Translations under genes and position numbers: made by a program
The notes under the pieces: model-generated
The model's database searches: none
Told to the model about the DNA's origin: nothing
The model's input: only the letters and a program-made list of their open reading frames with translations
In this document: positions 24,094 through 32,579 of the stretch, piece by piece
How the letters are laid out: the number at the start of each line of letters is the position of its first letter
Numbering within the stretch: position 1 is the first letter of the stretch
Origin: Streptomyces fructofermentans
Lineage (GTDB): Bacteria > Actinomycetota > Actinomycetes > Streptomycetales > Streptomycetaceae
Direction of reading: 5' to 3'
Assembly (NCBI RefSeq): GCF_014651055.1
Contig: NZ_BMWD01000010.1
Location: forward strand, 91,574-155,573
DNA: 64,000 nucleotides

Positions 24094-25575
24094 TCACCCC
24101 GTGCCGAGCGCGTGCGTGGGGAGGAAGTACCGGCCTTCGGCCGAGGAGCCCTCCGGTGTCCCGGGGAAGACCCAGTAGCCGTTCGTCTCGCGCGGCCGGT
24201 TGTAGCCGATGTACCCCACGATCAGCTCGTCCCGGCCGTCGGCGTCCAGGTCGGCGAGGGCCACGTCCCAGCCGAGGTAGTCGCTGTCCGCCTCGTGCGA
24301 GGGTCCGCCGGGCAGCGAGAGGACACGTCGGTCGAACGTGCTCCGCGGCGTCTCCTCGACGCCCTGGTCGCCGCCCAGGTGGACGGCCACGGAACCTTGG
24401 GGGTGCCGGCGTCCGTACCGCGCCTCGACGAGGTCGTCGCGGCCGTCCCCGTTCACGTCGCCCACCGCCGCGGCCGCCGGAGCCGGCCCCCGCCCGGCCC
24501 GGCCGTCACCCGACAGGAAGCCCGTGCCACCGAAATGGAGCCCCCTGTCCTGGAGCACGTCGTCGGCGCCGTCCCCGTCGAAGTCGCCCAGTGAGAGGGG
24601 GTGGCCGTCCAGCAAGTCGCTCCACGGCTCGACCCCGGGCGGCGAGCCGGCGTGTGCGAAGCCCCGCGCCGTGCCGACGTACAGCTCCACGTGGTCGGAC
24701 ACCGGCGGCTCGTCGGCCTCGTCCGACGGGTCGGGATCGCCGACGACCGACTCGGCCAGCAGGTCCGTGAGTCCGTCACCCGTGAAGTCGCCCCACAGGA
24801 CGTGCCTGGTGGTCACCGTCCCGCCGAGGGACATGTCCACCGCCGTCACACCGACCGGGTTCCCGTCCCGGCCGAACGGCCCGCGCAGCACGAACAGCGT
24901 GTCGCAGCGCGCGGCCCCCGACTGGTCCCACTGGTCCTTCGGCGTACGCAGGGCGAGCACGTCCGGGCTCCCGTCGCCGCGCAGATCGGTGATTCCTCCC
25001 AGGTCGAAGACCGGTAGCGACCGGGACAGCGCGGTGACTCCTTGGACGCCGTCCTCGCCGCCACGGGCGAGGTACTGGACGATCCGGTCGCCCCGCTTCC
25101 CGTCCTCCAACCCGTGGATCACGGCGTCCGGGTACGTGTCGCCGTCGACGTCCCCGGTGGCCAGTACCCCGCCGGCTCCCAGCCGGGGACTCCCGGGACT
25201 CTCCTGCACGATGTCGACGCCCTCGCGGGTCAGGGACACGCCGTCCGAGGGTTCGACCCTCCCTTTCCGCGAACCCGGGAGCACGGCCAGGTTCCGCCGC
25301 CAGCCGCCCCCGTCGACGGGCCGGTACCAGCCGTCCACGACGAGATCCTCGACGCCGTCGCCGTCGGTGTCGCCGCGTACCCGCCCCCTCGCGTCCGGGG
25401 CGTGGTCCGGAGTCGCGGTCTCGGCCTCGGTGGCCTCCGGCGGCACGACGCACTTCACGGGTATCTTCCGTGCCGCGCTGTCGCCGCCCCCGTCGCCCCC
25501 GCCCGTGCAGCCGGCGGGGCCGATCGTGAGGACGAGGGCACAGCCGAGGACGAGGAGACGCGGACGCGGGTGCAT
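24094..25575 (-). CDS. FG-GAP/VCBS-repeat lipoprotein
   Basis: 493 residues from ATG 25575. Signal peptide with lipobox GPAGC (Cys about 23), then a Gly/Asp-rich linker. At least seven integrin-like FG-GAP motifs follow, each a calcium-binding loop of DxDGDGxxD type: DTDGDGVEDLVV, DVDGDTYPDAVI, DLRGDGSPDVLA, DFTGDGLTDLLA, DFDGDGADDVLQ, DVNGDGRDDLVE and DLDADGRDELIV. Together these build a seven-bladed beta-propeller outside the cell. Such proteins are thought to bind surfaces or other proteins; no enzymatic motif is present. Same strand as the P450, 73 bases away, but with no sign of coupling. Confidence 0.85.
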   Translation of the reverse strand: MHPRPRLLVLGCALVLTIGPAGCTGGGDGGGDSAARKIPVKCVVPPEATEAETATPDHAPDARGRVRGDTDGDGVEDLVVDGWYRPVDGGGWRRNLAVLPGSRKGRVEPSDGVSLTREGVDIVQESPGSPRLGAGGVLATGDVDGDTYPDAVIHGLEDGKRGDRIVQYLARGGEDGVQGVTALSRSLPVFDLGGITDLRGDGSPDVLALRTPKDQWDQSGAARCDTLFVLRGPFGRDGNPVGVTAVDMSLGGTVTTRHVLWGDFTGDGLTDLLAESVVGDPDPSDEADEPPVSDHVELYVGTARGFAHAGSPPGVEPWSDLLDGHPLSLGDFDGDGADDVLQDRGLHFGGTGFLSGDGRAGRGPAPAAAAVGDVNGDGRDDLVEARYGRRHPQGSVAVHLGGDQGVEETPRSTFDRRVLSLPGGPSHEADSDYLGWDVALADLDADGRDELIVGYIGYNRPRETNGYWVFPGTPEGSSAEGRYFLPTHALGTG

Positions 25576-25752
25576 CGCAGCAGTATGCGGCGACGGGGCC
25601 CGGCCGCACAGGCCCGGGCGGTCCCGAAGCCCGTACGGGTCCGTGCACCGCGTCGACCCCGTCGGAGCCCGTACGTGCACGACGCGACGATCCGTGAACG
25701 GACAGCCGTCGTGTCCGGGCGGCCCGGCGGCCCGGCGGTCCCGGGGGAGCCG

Positions 25753-26670
25753 TCAGCCGACCAGGCGCCGGCGCCAGTCCAGCGGGGTGACGGTGACGGC
25801 CCGGGTCGGGTCGTGGTCCCAGACCGAGGGAAGACCGACCGCGTCGAGCGCGGCGACGACTTCGCGGCCGATCGCGGCGGTCGTCGTCGACGAGCCGTCG
25901 AAGCCGCCGAAGAGAAGCATCAGGCCCTGACCGGCCGCGGCGGAATCCGTGCACTGGGAGTGGAAGTAGACGAAGCCCCGGTCCCCGGGTGCGGCTTCGT
26001 CCTGGATCTCGGACCCACCGCAGGCGCGGCAGCACGCGAAGTTCTCGCGGGCGGTGATCCCCGCCTCCCCCAGGGCGGTGAACGCCCGCGTGAGCCGCTC
26101 CGGGTCGGTCTCGCCCTCCCAGCGGGCCTGTTCCGCCACCCGCTCCAGCCACAACCGGTCGGCGAGAGCCTCCGCCTGCGCGCGCGAGACAGGCCTGCGG
26201 TCCTGCGTGACCAGGTACTCCTCGGCGGTCTCGGCCAGTTGGGAGCGGGAGACGTAGCCGCCGGCCAGCACCTCCCGGACGTGCCTCTCCAACTCCTCGC
26301 GCTCGCCCTCGTCGAGTTCGAGCGGCGGCACGTCCCGCGGGGGCCCCATGTCCAGCGGGGACCAGGTCAGGGCCGCGTCCCAGCCGGCCTCCCCGCGCGC
26401 CCAGCCGGTCAGGGCCCCGGCGGCCTCCGCCGGGCTGTCGCACCGTGTCTCGAAGTGCCGGTCCTGGGCGCCGTCCCGGTGCTCCAGCGTGTAGTCGCCG
26501 CCGGCCTCGTGCCAGACCTGCGCGAAGACGTCGGGCAGGTCGGGTATCCGCTGGACCACCAGGAAGCGGTCGCCGTCGTCACCGATGCGGTGCACCAGGG
26601 CCGCCAGTTCCTCGTCGGACACACGGACGTGCCGCTCCCAGTTCTCCGTCTTCACCACGATCTCGAGCAT
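25753..26670 (-). CDS. DUF6891-like hypothetical protein
   Basis: 305 residues from ATG 26670. The C-terminal third (FACCRACGGSEIQDEAAPGDRGFVYFHSQCTDSAAAGQGLMLLFGGFDGS, then AIGREVVAALDAVGLPSVWDHDPTRAVTVTPLDWRRR) matches the DUF6891 pattern of a CCxxC zinc-like knuckle followed by a G-Y/F-V-Y/F-F-H motif. The N-terminal part (VKTENWERHVRVSDEELAALVHRIG...DRFLVVQRIPDLPDVFAQVWHE) is a separate Imm1-like beta unit with an acidic middle. Cytosolic. DUF6891 often accompanies immunity-type or phage-related neighbourhoods, but the neighbours here give no support for a specific role. Confidence 0.65.
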   Translation of the reverse strand: MLEIVVKTENWERHVRVSDEELAALVHRIGDDGDRFLVVQRIPDLPDVFAQVWHEAGGDYTLEHRDGAQDRHFETRCDSPAEAAGALTGWARGEAGWDAALTWSPLDMGPPRDVPPLELDEGEREELERHVREVLAGGYVSRSQLAETAEEYLVTQDRRPVSRAQAEALADRLWLERVAEQARWEGETDPERLTRAFTALGEAGITARENFACCRACGGSEIQDEAAPGDRGFVYFHSQCTDSAAAGQGLMLLFGGFDGSSTTTAAIGREVVAALDAVGLPSVWDHDPTRAVTVTPLDWRRRLVG

Positions 26671-26854
26671 GCGCAGACTCTGGCACACGCCACTGACAAC
26701 GACGTCCTCGGGCGTCCGGGGCCCGGCGGGGCGCTGCCGCCCGAGCGCCCGGGACCGCGCGGGCCGCGCCGACACCGGTGGCGACCGGCCGTCACACGCG
26801 GCAGCCGGGTCCGCCGCGGCACTCGCGAGACGCCGGCAGCGGCCAGGAGCGCGC

Positions 26855-26901
26855 GGCGACGAGGGTGGGCCGCCCACCCGGGGCGGCCCACCCTCGTCGC
26901 C
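26855..26901. terminator. Perfect 21-bp hairpin terminator of the csbD gene
   Basis: GGCGACGAGGGTGGGCCGCC-C (26855-26875) and its exact complement (26881-26901) flank a five-base loop. It starts seven bases after the minus-strand csbD-like stop. One of the strongest hairpins in the window. Confidence 0.85.
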
Positions 26902-26907
26902 TCACCG

Positions 26908-27081
26908 TCAGTGGCGGAACGCGTCCTTCGCCTTCTCCTTGGCCTGGCGCGCGTCGCCCTTCGACTGCTCGGCCCGGCCCTCGGCGGTCATCCGCTCGTT
27001 GCCGACGGCACGGCCGACCGTCTCCTTGGCCTTGCCCTTGGCCTGTTCCATCTTGGCCTTGGCCTTCTTGTCTCCAGCCAC
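26908..27081 (-). CDS. CsbD-like small stress protein
   Basis: 57 residues from GTG 27081: VAGDKKAKAKMEQAKGKAKE, then TVGRAVGNERMTAEGRAEQS and KGDARQAKEKAKDAFRH. The motif G.AKETVGxxxGNxxxxxEGxxEQxKGxxxQ is diagnostic of the CsbD family: short, highly charged, natively disordered general-stress proteins (SigB regulon in Bacillus). It is too short to appear in many gene lists. Monocistronic with its own very strong terminator; the upstream gap carries a 15-bp minisatellite. In Streptomyces homologues are abundant and osmotic/SigB-type controlled, which is likely but not shown by a recognisable promoter here. Confidence 0.9.
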   Translation of the reverse strand: MAGDKKAKAKMEQAKGKAKETVGRAVGNERMTAEGRAEQSKGDARQAKEKAKDAFRH

Positions 27082-27180
27082 AACTACTCACTCCAAGCTA
27101 CGAGTGACATCTGTTCCGCAGTTTCGAGTGATCCTGCGCGGGAGATCCAAACCTCCCGGCCGATCCGAGCCGGGCCGAGT

Positions 27181-27255
27181 GGACCTGATTCGAGCGGACC
27201 TGATTCGACTGGACCTGATCCGACTGGACCTGATCCGAGCGGACCTGATCCGAGC
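27181..27255. repeat. 15-bp tandem repeat, five copies
   Basis: GGACCTGATYCGASY repeated five times (27181-27195, 27196-27210, 27211-27225, 27226-27240, 27241-27255) with changes only at three positions. It lies in the 351-bp divergent gap between csbD and the monooxygenase gene (27082-27432). Frames through it are open on both strands but lack gene-like features, so it is taken as non-coding. Confidence 0.9.
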
Positions 27256-27432
27256 CGAGCCTGCCCTTGGATCGGCCCGCCGAGCCCGCACCGCCGTGCC
27301 CCGGCCCCGTGGGGCCGAAGGACGCCGCAGTCCTGGGCGACGAGGTGCGGCCGTGCCGACCCCGGCAGACCATGGAGGGACGGCGGGGCGCGGCGGGGGC
27401 GATTCCGGGGGCTTCACGGCAGGAGGAAGCCA

Positions 27433-29109
27433 GTGCCGCTCAGCGCGAACACCACGGACGTGCTGGTCGTGGGAGCCGGACCGGTCGGGCTCACCGCGGC
27501 CGGACAGCTGCGGCGGCACGGACTCACCGTGCGGGTGATCGATCGCCTGCCCGCCAGGCTCCCGTACGCGAAGGCGGTGGGCATCCAGCCGCGCACCCTG
27601 GAGATCTGGGACCGGATGGGCCTGATCCGCACCGTCCTGGACGCGGCGGTGCCGATGCGCGGCCAGCTGCTCTACGTCGACGGGGCGGAACAGCCGCGGG
27701 TGGACCTCGAACTGCCCGACGAGGTGCCGTACAGGTTCGCGGCACTGCCCCAGTACGAGACGGAACGCATCCTGGAGGAGTACCTCGCGCGCTTCGGGAC
27801 CCGGATCGAGCGGGAGACGGAACTCGTCGGGTTCGGCCAGGACGAGGACGGGGTGACGGCGCGCGTCGTCGCGTCGTCCGGGCCCGGGCCCCGCGAGGAG
27901 GAGGTGCGGTGCCGGTACCTCGTGGGCTGCGACGGCGCGCACAGCGTGGTGCGCAAAGGGCTCGGCCTGGCCTTCGAGGGCGGCGCCTTCCCCGAGGAGT
28001 ACATGCTGGGCGACGTGGAGGTCGACTGGGACCTGCCGCACGGCTACGGCGTGCGCTCCATGCACCGCGACGCGGAGGGTGCCGTCGACGACGTCCTCGT
28101 GTGCATCCCGCTGCCGGGCCGGGGCCGCTACCGGATGTCGATGATGGTTCCGCCCCGGATGTCCACGGCCGGACAGGGTGCCGGCCAGGCGGGGGACGGT
28201 GTGGCCCATGGGCTCGAGGGCGGCCGGGGCCCTTCGCTCGCCGACATCCAGACCGTGCTGGACCGCCTCTCACCGCAGCCCGTCACGGCGTCAGCGCTGC
28301 GCTGGTCCTCGGTGTTCCGCATCAGCCACCGGATCGTGGACAGGTACGGCGAGGGCCGCGTGTTCGTGGCCGGCGACGCCGCGCACATCCACCCGCCGAC
28401 GGGTGCACAGGGCATGAACACCGGCATCCAGGACGCCTACAACCTGGCCTGGAAGCTCGCTCTCGCGGTCGAGGGCGCCGCCGGCCCGGGGCTGCTCGCC
28501 AGTTACGACGCCGAGCGACGCCCGGTGGGGGAGGAGGTCGTCGGGCGCACCGTGCGCCACGCGGCCGAGGGCGTCCAGGCCGACCCCGCCGACCCGGAGA
28601 CGCTGATGATGCGTGAGGCCCAACTCCTCGTCGGCTACCGCGGCAGCCCGATCGTCGGCGGGTCCACCGCGGGCGGGGACGGACCGCAGCCCGGCGACCG
28701 GGCGCCCGACTGCGGCGGCCTCACCGGTCCGGTCGCGGCCTGGCCCCTGCGGCTGTACGACCTGCTGCGCGACCGCGGACATGTTCTGCTGATGTACGGA
28801 ACGGGCGTCGAGGACGAAGGCTTCGAAGAACTCGCGCTCGCGGCCCACGGGTTGTCCGAGGGGCGGGTGGAGACGTGCGCAGTCCTCGCCAAGCCGGGCG
28901 AGGTGGGCGAGGCCGGCGGGTTGGCCGCCGTCTACTACGACACCCGGGGCGAGTTCGCGCGCGGCTACCGGGCCGAGGCGCCGACGGCGTTCCTCGTCCG
29001 GCCCGACGGCTACCTGGGCGCCGTGCTGAGACCACCGACCGCGGAGGCGCTCGGCGAATGCCTGGCGGGGGTCCTCCGCCACCGGGGGCCGGGGGCCGCC
29101 AGGACCTGA
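27433..29109 (+). CDS. FAD-dependent aromatic monooxygenase (class A hydroxylase)
   Basis: 558 residues from GTG 27433, which has AGGAGGA eight bases upstream; the frame is open far upstream but without coding character. N-terminal FAD-binding fingerprint VLVVGAGPVGLTAAGQLRRHG (about 9-29), the DG motif YLVGCDGAHSVVRKGLG, and the GD motif VFVAGDAAHIHPPTGAQGMN.GIQDAYNLAWKLA are complete. A thioredoxin-like C-terminal domain (PDCGG...VLLMYGT...AFLVRPDGYLGAVLRPP) is characteristic of the PheA/TfdB/MhpA-RdmE type group. It probably hydroxylates a phenolic or polyketide aromatic ring with NAD(P)H. No pathway genes adjoin it. Confidence 0.93.
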   Translation: MPLSANTTDVLVVGAGPVGLTAAGQLRRHGLTVRVIDRLPARLPYAKAVGIQPRTLEIWDRMGLIRTVLDAAVPMRGQLLYVDGAEQPRVDLELPDEVPYRFAALPQYETERILEEYLARFGTRIERETELVGFGQDEDGVTARVVASSGPGPREEEVRCRYLVGCDGAHSVVRKGLGLAFEGGAFPEEYMLGDVEVDWDLPHGYGVRSMHRDAEGAVDDVLVCIPLPGRGRYRMSMMVPPRMSTAGQGAGQAGDGVAHGLEGGRGPSLADIQTVLDRLSPQPVTASALRWSSVFRISHRIVDRYGEGRVFVAGDAAHIHPPTGAQGMNTGIQDAYNLAWKLALAVEGAAGPGLLASYDAERRPVGEEVVGRTVRHAAEGVQADPADPETLMMREAQLLVGYRGSPIVGGSTAGGDGPQPGDRAPDCGGLTGPVAAWPLRLYDLLRDRGHVLLMYGTGVEDEGFEELALAAHGLSEGRVETCAVLAKPGEVGEAGGLAAVYYDTRGEFARGYRAEAPTAFLVRPDGYLGAVLRPPTAEALGECLAGVLRHRGPGAART

Positions 29110-29209
29110 CGCGGTGTCCGGGCCGGGCCCCGCGGCGCTCGCCATGCGTCGCCCAGGGCGCGGGCATAGCCTGAAGTGACCGTTGTCCTCGTCTGGCAGG
29201 AGGACTGCC

Positions 29210-30457
29210 GTGAGGTACTCGCAGCAGCGTCGGCACCGTTGGACCAGGGTGTGCGCCGGTCTGGCGGCCGCGGCGGCGCTGACCGTCTCGACGACCGCGG
29301 GCACGGCCTCGGCGGTGACCGTGCCGGAGCCGAAGACCGCGGCAACGGACAGTCCGAGCCCCGCGGACCCGGAGTTCGCCGAGCTGACCCCCGCCGTCCG
29401 CGCCGAACTGGACGCCGCGATCCAGCGTGTCCTGCGCGAGGCCGACGTACCCGGCGTCATCGTGAGCGTGTCCGCCCCGGGCAAGGGGAACTACGTCCGC
29501 TCCTTCGGATTCGCCGACACGTCGAACGACACCCCGATGGATCCGGGCCTCTACATGAGGATCGGGAGCGAGACCAAGACGTTCACCGTCACCGCCCTGC
29601 TCGAACTCGTCGACGAGGGGAAGGCGGCACTCGACGATCCGATCGGGGAGTACGTCGACGGCGTACCCAACGGGGACAGCATCACCTTGCGCCAACTGGC
29701 GGGAATGCGCAGCGGGTTGTTCAACTACACGCAGGACTCGGCATTCTTCAGGGCCTTCACGTCCGACCCCGACCGGCCATTCACCCCGCGGGAGCTGCTC
29801 GACTTCTCCTTCAAGCACCCGGTGGTCTTCAAGCCCGGTGCGGAGTTCGACTACAGCAACACCAACCTGATCCTGCTGGGCATGGTGGTCGAGCAGATCA
29901 GCGGCGAGCCGCTCGACCAGTACATCCAGGACAACGTCGTCGAGCCGGCCGGGCTGCCGCACACGCTGTTCCCGACCGGGAGCGAGTTCCCCAGCCCGCA
30001 CGCCCAGGGCTACACGAACCAGACCGCGTCCGGGAGGACGGAGAACTCCACCGACTGGAACCCCTCCTGGGCCTGGGCGGCCGGAGCGATGATCTCCGAC
30101 CTGCGCGACATGCGCACCTGGGCGCGGGTGGTCGCGACCGGAGCGCTGCTGTCCCCGGAGACGCAGGCGGAGCGGCTGAAGACCGGTCCGAGCGACATTC
30201 CCGGCACGGGCTACGGCCTGGGAATCTTCAACGTGCAGGGCTGGATCGGCCACAACGGCTCCCTGCCCGGCTACGAGTCGCTGACGGTCTACCTTCCCGA
30301 GGCGCGGGCGACGATGGTCGTCCTCCTCAACACCGACAACCTCCACGACGGGATGGAACCGAGCACGATCTTCGGCCGGGCCATCACGCGGATCGTCAGC
30401 CCGGACCACGTGTTCGACCTGCCCGTGCAGAACCCTCCGCCGTCCCCGTCCTCCTGA
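29210..30457 (+). CDS. Secreted serine hydrolase (beta-lactamase/D-Ala-D-Ala carboxypeptidase family)
   Basis: 415 residues from GTG 29210, with AGGAGG just upstream. Signal peptide with an RR-containing n-region and VTVSTTAGTASA cleavage area (about residue 35). Class C beta-lactamase/DD-peptidase fold: catalytic Ser120 and Lys123 (GSETKTF), second motif Tyr-Ser-Asn in FDYSNTNLILLG, third motif GHNGSLPGY replacing KTG. Streptomyces R61-type peptidases and related esterases share this layout. Probably acts on peptidoglycan or small esters outside the cell. Its GTG lies 100 bases after the monooxygenase stop, so it is probably a separate transcription unit. Confidence 0.9.
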   Translation: MRYSQQRRHRWTRVCAGLAAAAALTVSTTAGTASAVTVPEPKTAATDSPSPADPEFAELTPAVRAELDAAIQRVLREADVPGVIVSVSAPGKGNYVRSFGFADTSNDTPMDPGLYMRIGSETKTFTVTALLELVDEGKAALDDPIGEYVDGVPNGDSITLRQLAGMRSGLFNYTQDSAFFRAFTSDPDRPFTPRELLDFSFKHPVVFKPGAEFDYSNTNLILLGMVVEQISGEPLDQYIQDNVVEPAGLPHTLFPTGSEFPSPHAQGYTNQTASGRTENSTDWNPSWAWAAGAMISDLRDMRTWARVVATGALLSPETQAERLKTGPSDIPGTGYGLGIFNVQGWIGHNGSLPGYESLTVYLPEARATMVVLLNTDNLHDGMEPSTIFGRAITRIVSPDHVFDLPVQNPPPSPSS

Positions 30458-30546
30458 GAGTCTGCCCGAGGCCCGCTGCGGTTCCTCCCGGAGCACTGGA
30501 CGCCCCTCACAGGGCGCGGGGCGTCGAGTTCTGCGCTCCGGTGACT

Positions 30547-30571
30547 GCGGCCTCGTTCAGGACGAGGCCGC
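30547..30571. terminator. Bidirectional hairpin between convergent genes
   Basis: GCGGCCTCGT (30547-30556), loop TCAGG, ACGAGGCCGC (30562-30571). The stop codon of the AI-2E family gene (30557-30559) lies in the loop. Confidence 0.55.
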
Positions 30572-31675
30572 GGCACCGGCCTGCGGGCCGTCGGTGTCCG
30601 CCTCCGGCGGGGCCGGGTCCGCGAGCTGCTCGCGCAGGTAGTTCCAGACCACGGCCACGAACGCGGCGACCGGCACGGCCAGCAGGCTCCCCACGATGCC
30701 GGCGAGGCTGCCGCCCAGTGTCACGGCCAGCAGGATCACCCCCGCGTGGAGCCCGAGTCCACGGCTCTGGATGATGGGCTGGAAGACGTTGCCCTCCAGT
30801 TGCTGCACCACGACGATGATCGCCAGGACGATCAGCGCGTCCGTCAGGCCGTTGGACACCAGCGCGATGAGCACGGCGACGAAACCTGCGAACAGGGCGC
30901 CCACGATCGGCACGAAGGCGGAGACGAAGGTCAGTACCGCGAGCGGCAGCACGAGCGGCACGTCCAGAAACCACAGGCCGAGGCCGATCAGTACGGCGTC
31001 GAGCAGACCCACGACCGCCTGCGACCGTACGAACGAGCCCAGGGTGTCCCAGCTGCGCGCGGCCACGGTCGGGACGTCGGTGGCGAGACGGCCGGGGAGC
31101 TGCCGGGCCAGCCAGGGCAGGAAGCGCGGACCGTCCTTGAGGAAGAAGAACATCAGGAAGAGCGCCAGTACCGCGGTGATGACGCCGTTCACCACGGTGC
31201 TCACCCCGGACACGACGGCGGTGACGACACTGCCGGCACTCTTCTGGACGCGGTCGACCGCGTCCTCGAAGGCGCCCGAGACCTGGTCCTCGCCGATGTT
31301 CAGCGGTGGACCGGCCGCCCAGTCCCGCAACTCCCGTATGCCGTCCACCACGCCGTCCGTCAACTCGCCCGACTGGGAGGCCACCGGGACCGCGATCAGC
31401 GCCACGACGGCCGCCGCCAGCACGAGGAACAGCACGGTCACGACCGAGGCCGCGAGCGCCGGACGCCATCCGTGCCGACGCAGGAACCGGGCCAGGGGCC
31501 AGGTGAGGGTCGTGATGAACAGCGCCACTATGAGCGGCCAGACGACCGACCACATCCGGCCCAGCAGCCAGAGGACCACCGCGGTCATCACCAGGATCAG
31601 CAGCAACTCGGCGGACACGCGCGCCGATGCGCGGAGTGCGGCGCGGGTTCTGGCGGAACTCAACGAGGCAGACAT
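30557..31675 (-). CDS. AI-2E family transporter (PerM-like permease)
   Basis: 372 residues from ATG 31675. Eight predicted membrane helices in the 2+6 arrangement of the AI-2E exporter/PerM family: two N-terminal (LLLILVMTAVVLWLLGRMW, LIVALFITTLTWPLARFL), a third (ALAASVVTVLFLVLAAAVVALIAV), a long soluble segment, and the conserved C-terminal half with FFFLKDG, LPLAVLTFVSAFVPIVGALFAGF and QQLEGNVFQPIIQSRGLGLH. The LEGN.xxP motif is diagnostic. Families in this group export AI-2 or act as Na+/H+ antiporters; the substrate here is unknown. Acidic Pro-rich tail. Monocistronic. Confidence 0.92.
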   Translation of the reverse strand: MSASLSSARTRAALRASARVSAELLLILVMTAVVLWLLGRMWSVVWPLIVALFITTLTWPLARFLRRHGWRPALAASVVTVLFLVLAAAVVALIAVPVASQSGELTDGVVDGIRELRDWAAGPPLNIGEDQVSGAFEDAVDRVQKSAGSVVTAVVSGVSTVVNGVITAVLALFLMFFFLKDGPRFLPWLARQLPGRLATDVPTVAARSWDTLGSFVRSQAVVGLLDAVLIGLGLWFLDVPLVLPLAVLTFVSAFVPIVGALFAGFVAVLIALVSNGLTDALIVLAIIVVVQQLEGNVFQPIIQSRGLGLHAGVILLAVTLGGSLAGIVGSLLAVPVAAFVAVVWNYLREQLADPAPPEADTDGPQAGAAASS

Positions 31676-31852
31676 GCGATCACCCTATGGCCACCGCGAC
31701 GGCCCTTCGCCATCACCTCTGTTGACGGACCCGCCCGCGGCGCCTCCGGCCGTGACGCCGGGCCCCCCGGACGCGTGAAGTCCCACCGGTCGCGGCCCGG
31801 GGACGGCCGAAGCCCCGCCGGTTCGTGGCGCACCTGGCAAGCGGGTTGAACC

Positions 31853-31882
31853 GCAAAGAGTTCTTCGCGAAGAACTCTTTGC
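31853..31882. promoter_or_regulatory. 30-bp perfect palindrome, probable operator of the ArsR-type regulator
   Basis: GCAAAGAGTTCTTCG (31853-31867) is followed directly by its exact complement (31868-31882). It ends 31 bases before the ATG of the ArsR-type gene and must overlap or adjoin its promoter. A partial further copy (GCGAAGAAGCCTTCGCGG) follows at 31881-31898. Confidence 0.75.
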
Positions 31883-31913
31883 GAAGAAGCCTTCGCGGAC
31901 TACCGTGTGGCGC

Positions 31914-32579
31914 ATGACTGGTGACCTGGAGGAGCAGGGCGGCTCGAACGTCGTGGAGGACTCGGTCGTCCTGGACGCGAAGGGCCTGCGTGCCCTGGCG
32001 CATCCGGTGCGTGTGCAGTTGGTCGGACTCCTGCGGAAGTACGGCCCGTCGACGGCCACCCGCCTCGCGGAGCGGCTGGGAGTGAACTCCGGTACGGCCA
32101 GCTATCACCTCAGGCAGCTCGGCGCCGCCGGTTTCGTCGAGGAGGACACCGGGCGCGGCAACGCCCGTGAGCGCTGGTGGCGTTCGGTGCATCGGAGCAC
32201 CTGGTTCAACGACCCGGAGCTGGCCGAGCGGGAGCCCGAGGCGACACTCGCCTACCTCCGGTCCGTCGCCGCGATCCACACCTTGCGCACGCGGCAGACC
32301 CTGGACGGTCTTCGGACGATGCCCCGCGCATGGCGGGAGACCTTCGACATGAGCGACTGGGCCCTGCGGATCACGCCCGAGGAAGCCGCGTCCCTGCAAA
32401 GGGAGTTGGCGGAAGTGGTCGCCCGCTATCGGCGAGACGCTCCGGAGCAGGGTCCAGGTGCCGCGGACGAGGCCGAACGGGTCGTCGTGATCACGCAGAT
32501 CCTGCCGGAACCGGACGCGCCTGCCGCGTGGTCACTCCCGTCCGACGCCCGGGACGAGGAAGAAGGGCCGACACCGTGA
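31914..32579 (+). CDS. ArsR-type winged-helix transcriptional regulator
   Basis: 221 residues from ATG 31914 (the frame opens three codons earlier). Residues about 18-95 form an ArsR/HTH_20 winged helix: LDAKGLRALAHPVRVQLVGLLRKYGPSTATRLAERLGVNSGTASYHLRQLGAAGFVEED, then GNARERWWR as the wing. There is no Cys pair typical of metal sensors; the extra 120-residue C-terminal helical part (WFNDPELAEREPEATLAYL...EVVARYRR) is shared with the subgroup that controls adjacent MFS transporters. It overlaps the transporter start by 4 bp (GTGA), so both are probably autorepressed from the 31853-31882 palindrome. Confidence 0.9.
   Translation: MTGDLEEQGGSNVVEDSVVLDAKGLRALAHPVRVQLVGLLRKYGPSTATRLAERLGVNSGTASYHLRQLGAAGFVEEDTGRGNARERWWRSVHRSTWFNDPELAEREPEATLAYLRSVAAIHTLRTRQTLDGLRTMPRAWRETFDMSDWALRITPEEAASLQRELAEVVARYRRDAPEQGPGAADEAERVVVITQILPEPDAPAAWSLPSDARDEEEGPTP

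Noticed and set aside
25042..27432. A very long plus-strand open frame (25042 to 29109) could be taken as one giant protein.
   Set aside because: Residue composition before 27433 is Arg/Pro-rich shadow sequence opposite the FG-GAP and DUF6891-like genes. A strong ribosome site and an FAD motif begin at the GTG at 27433.
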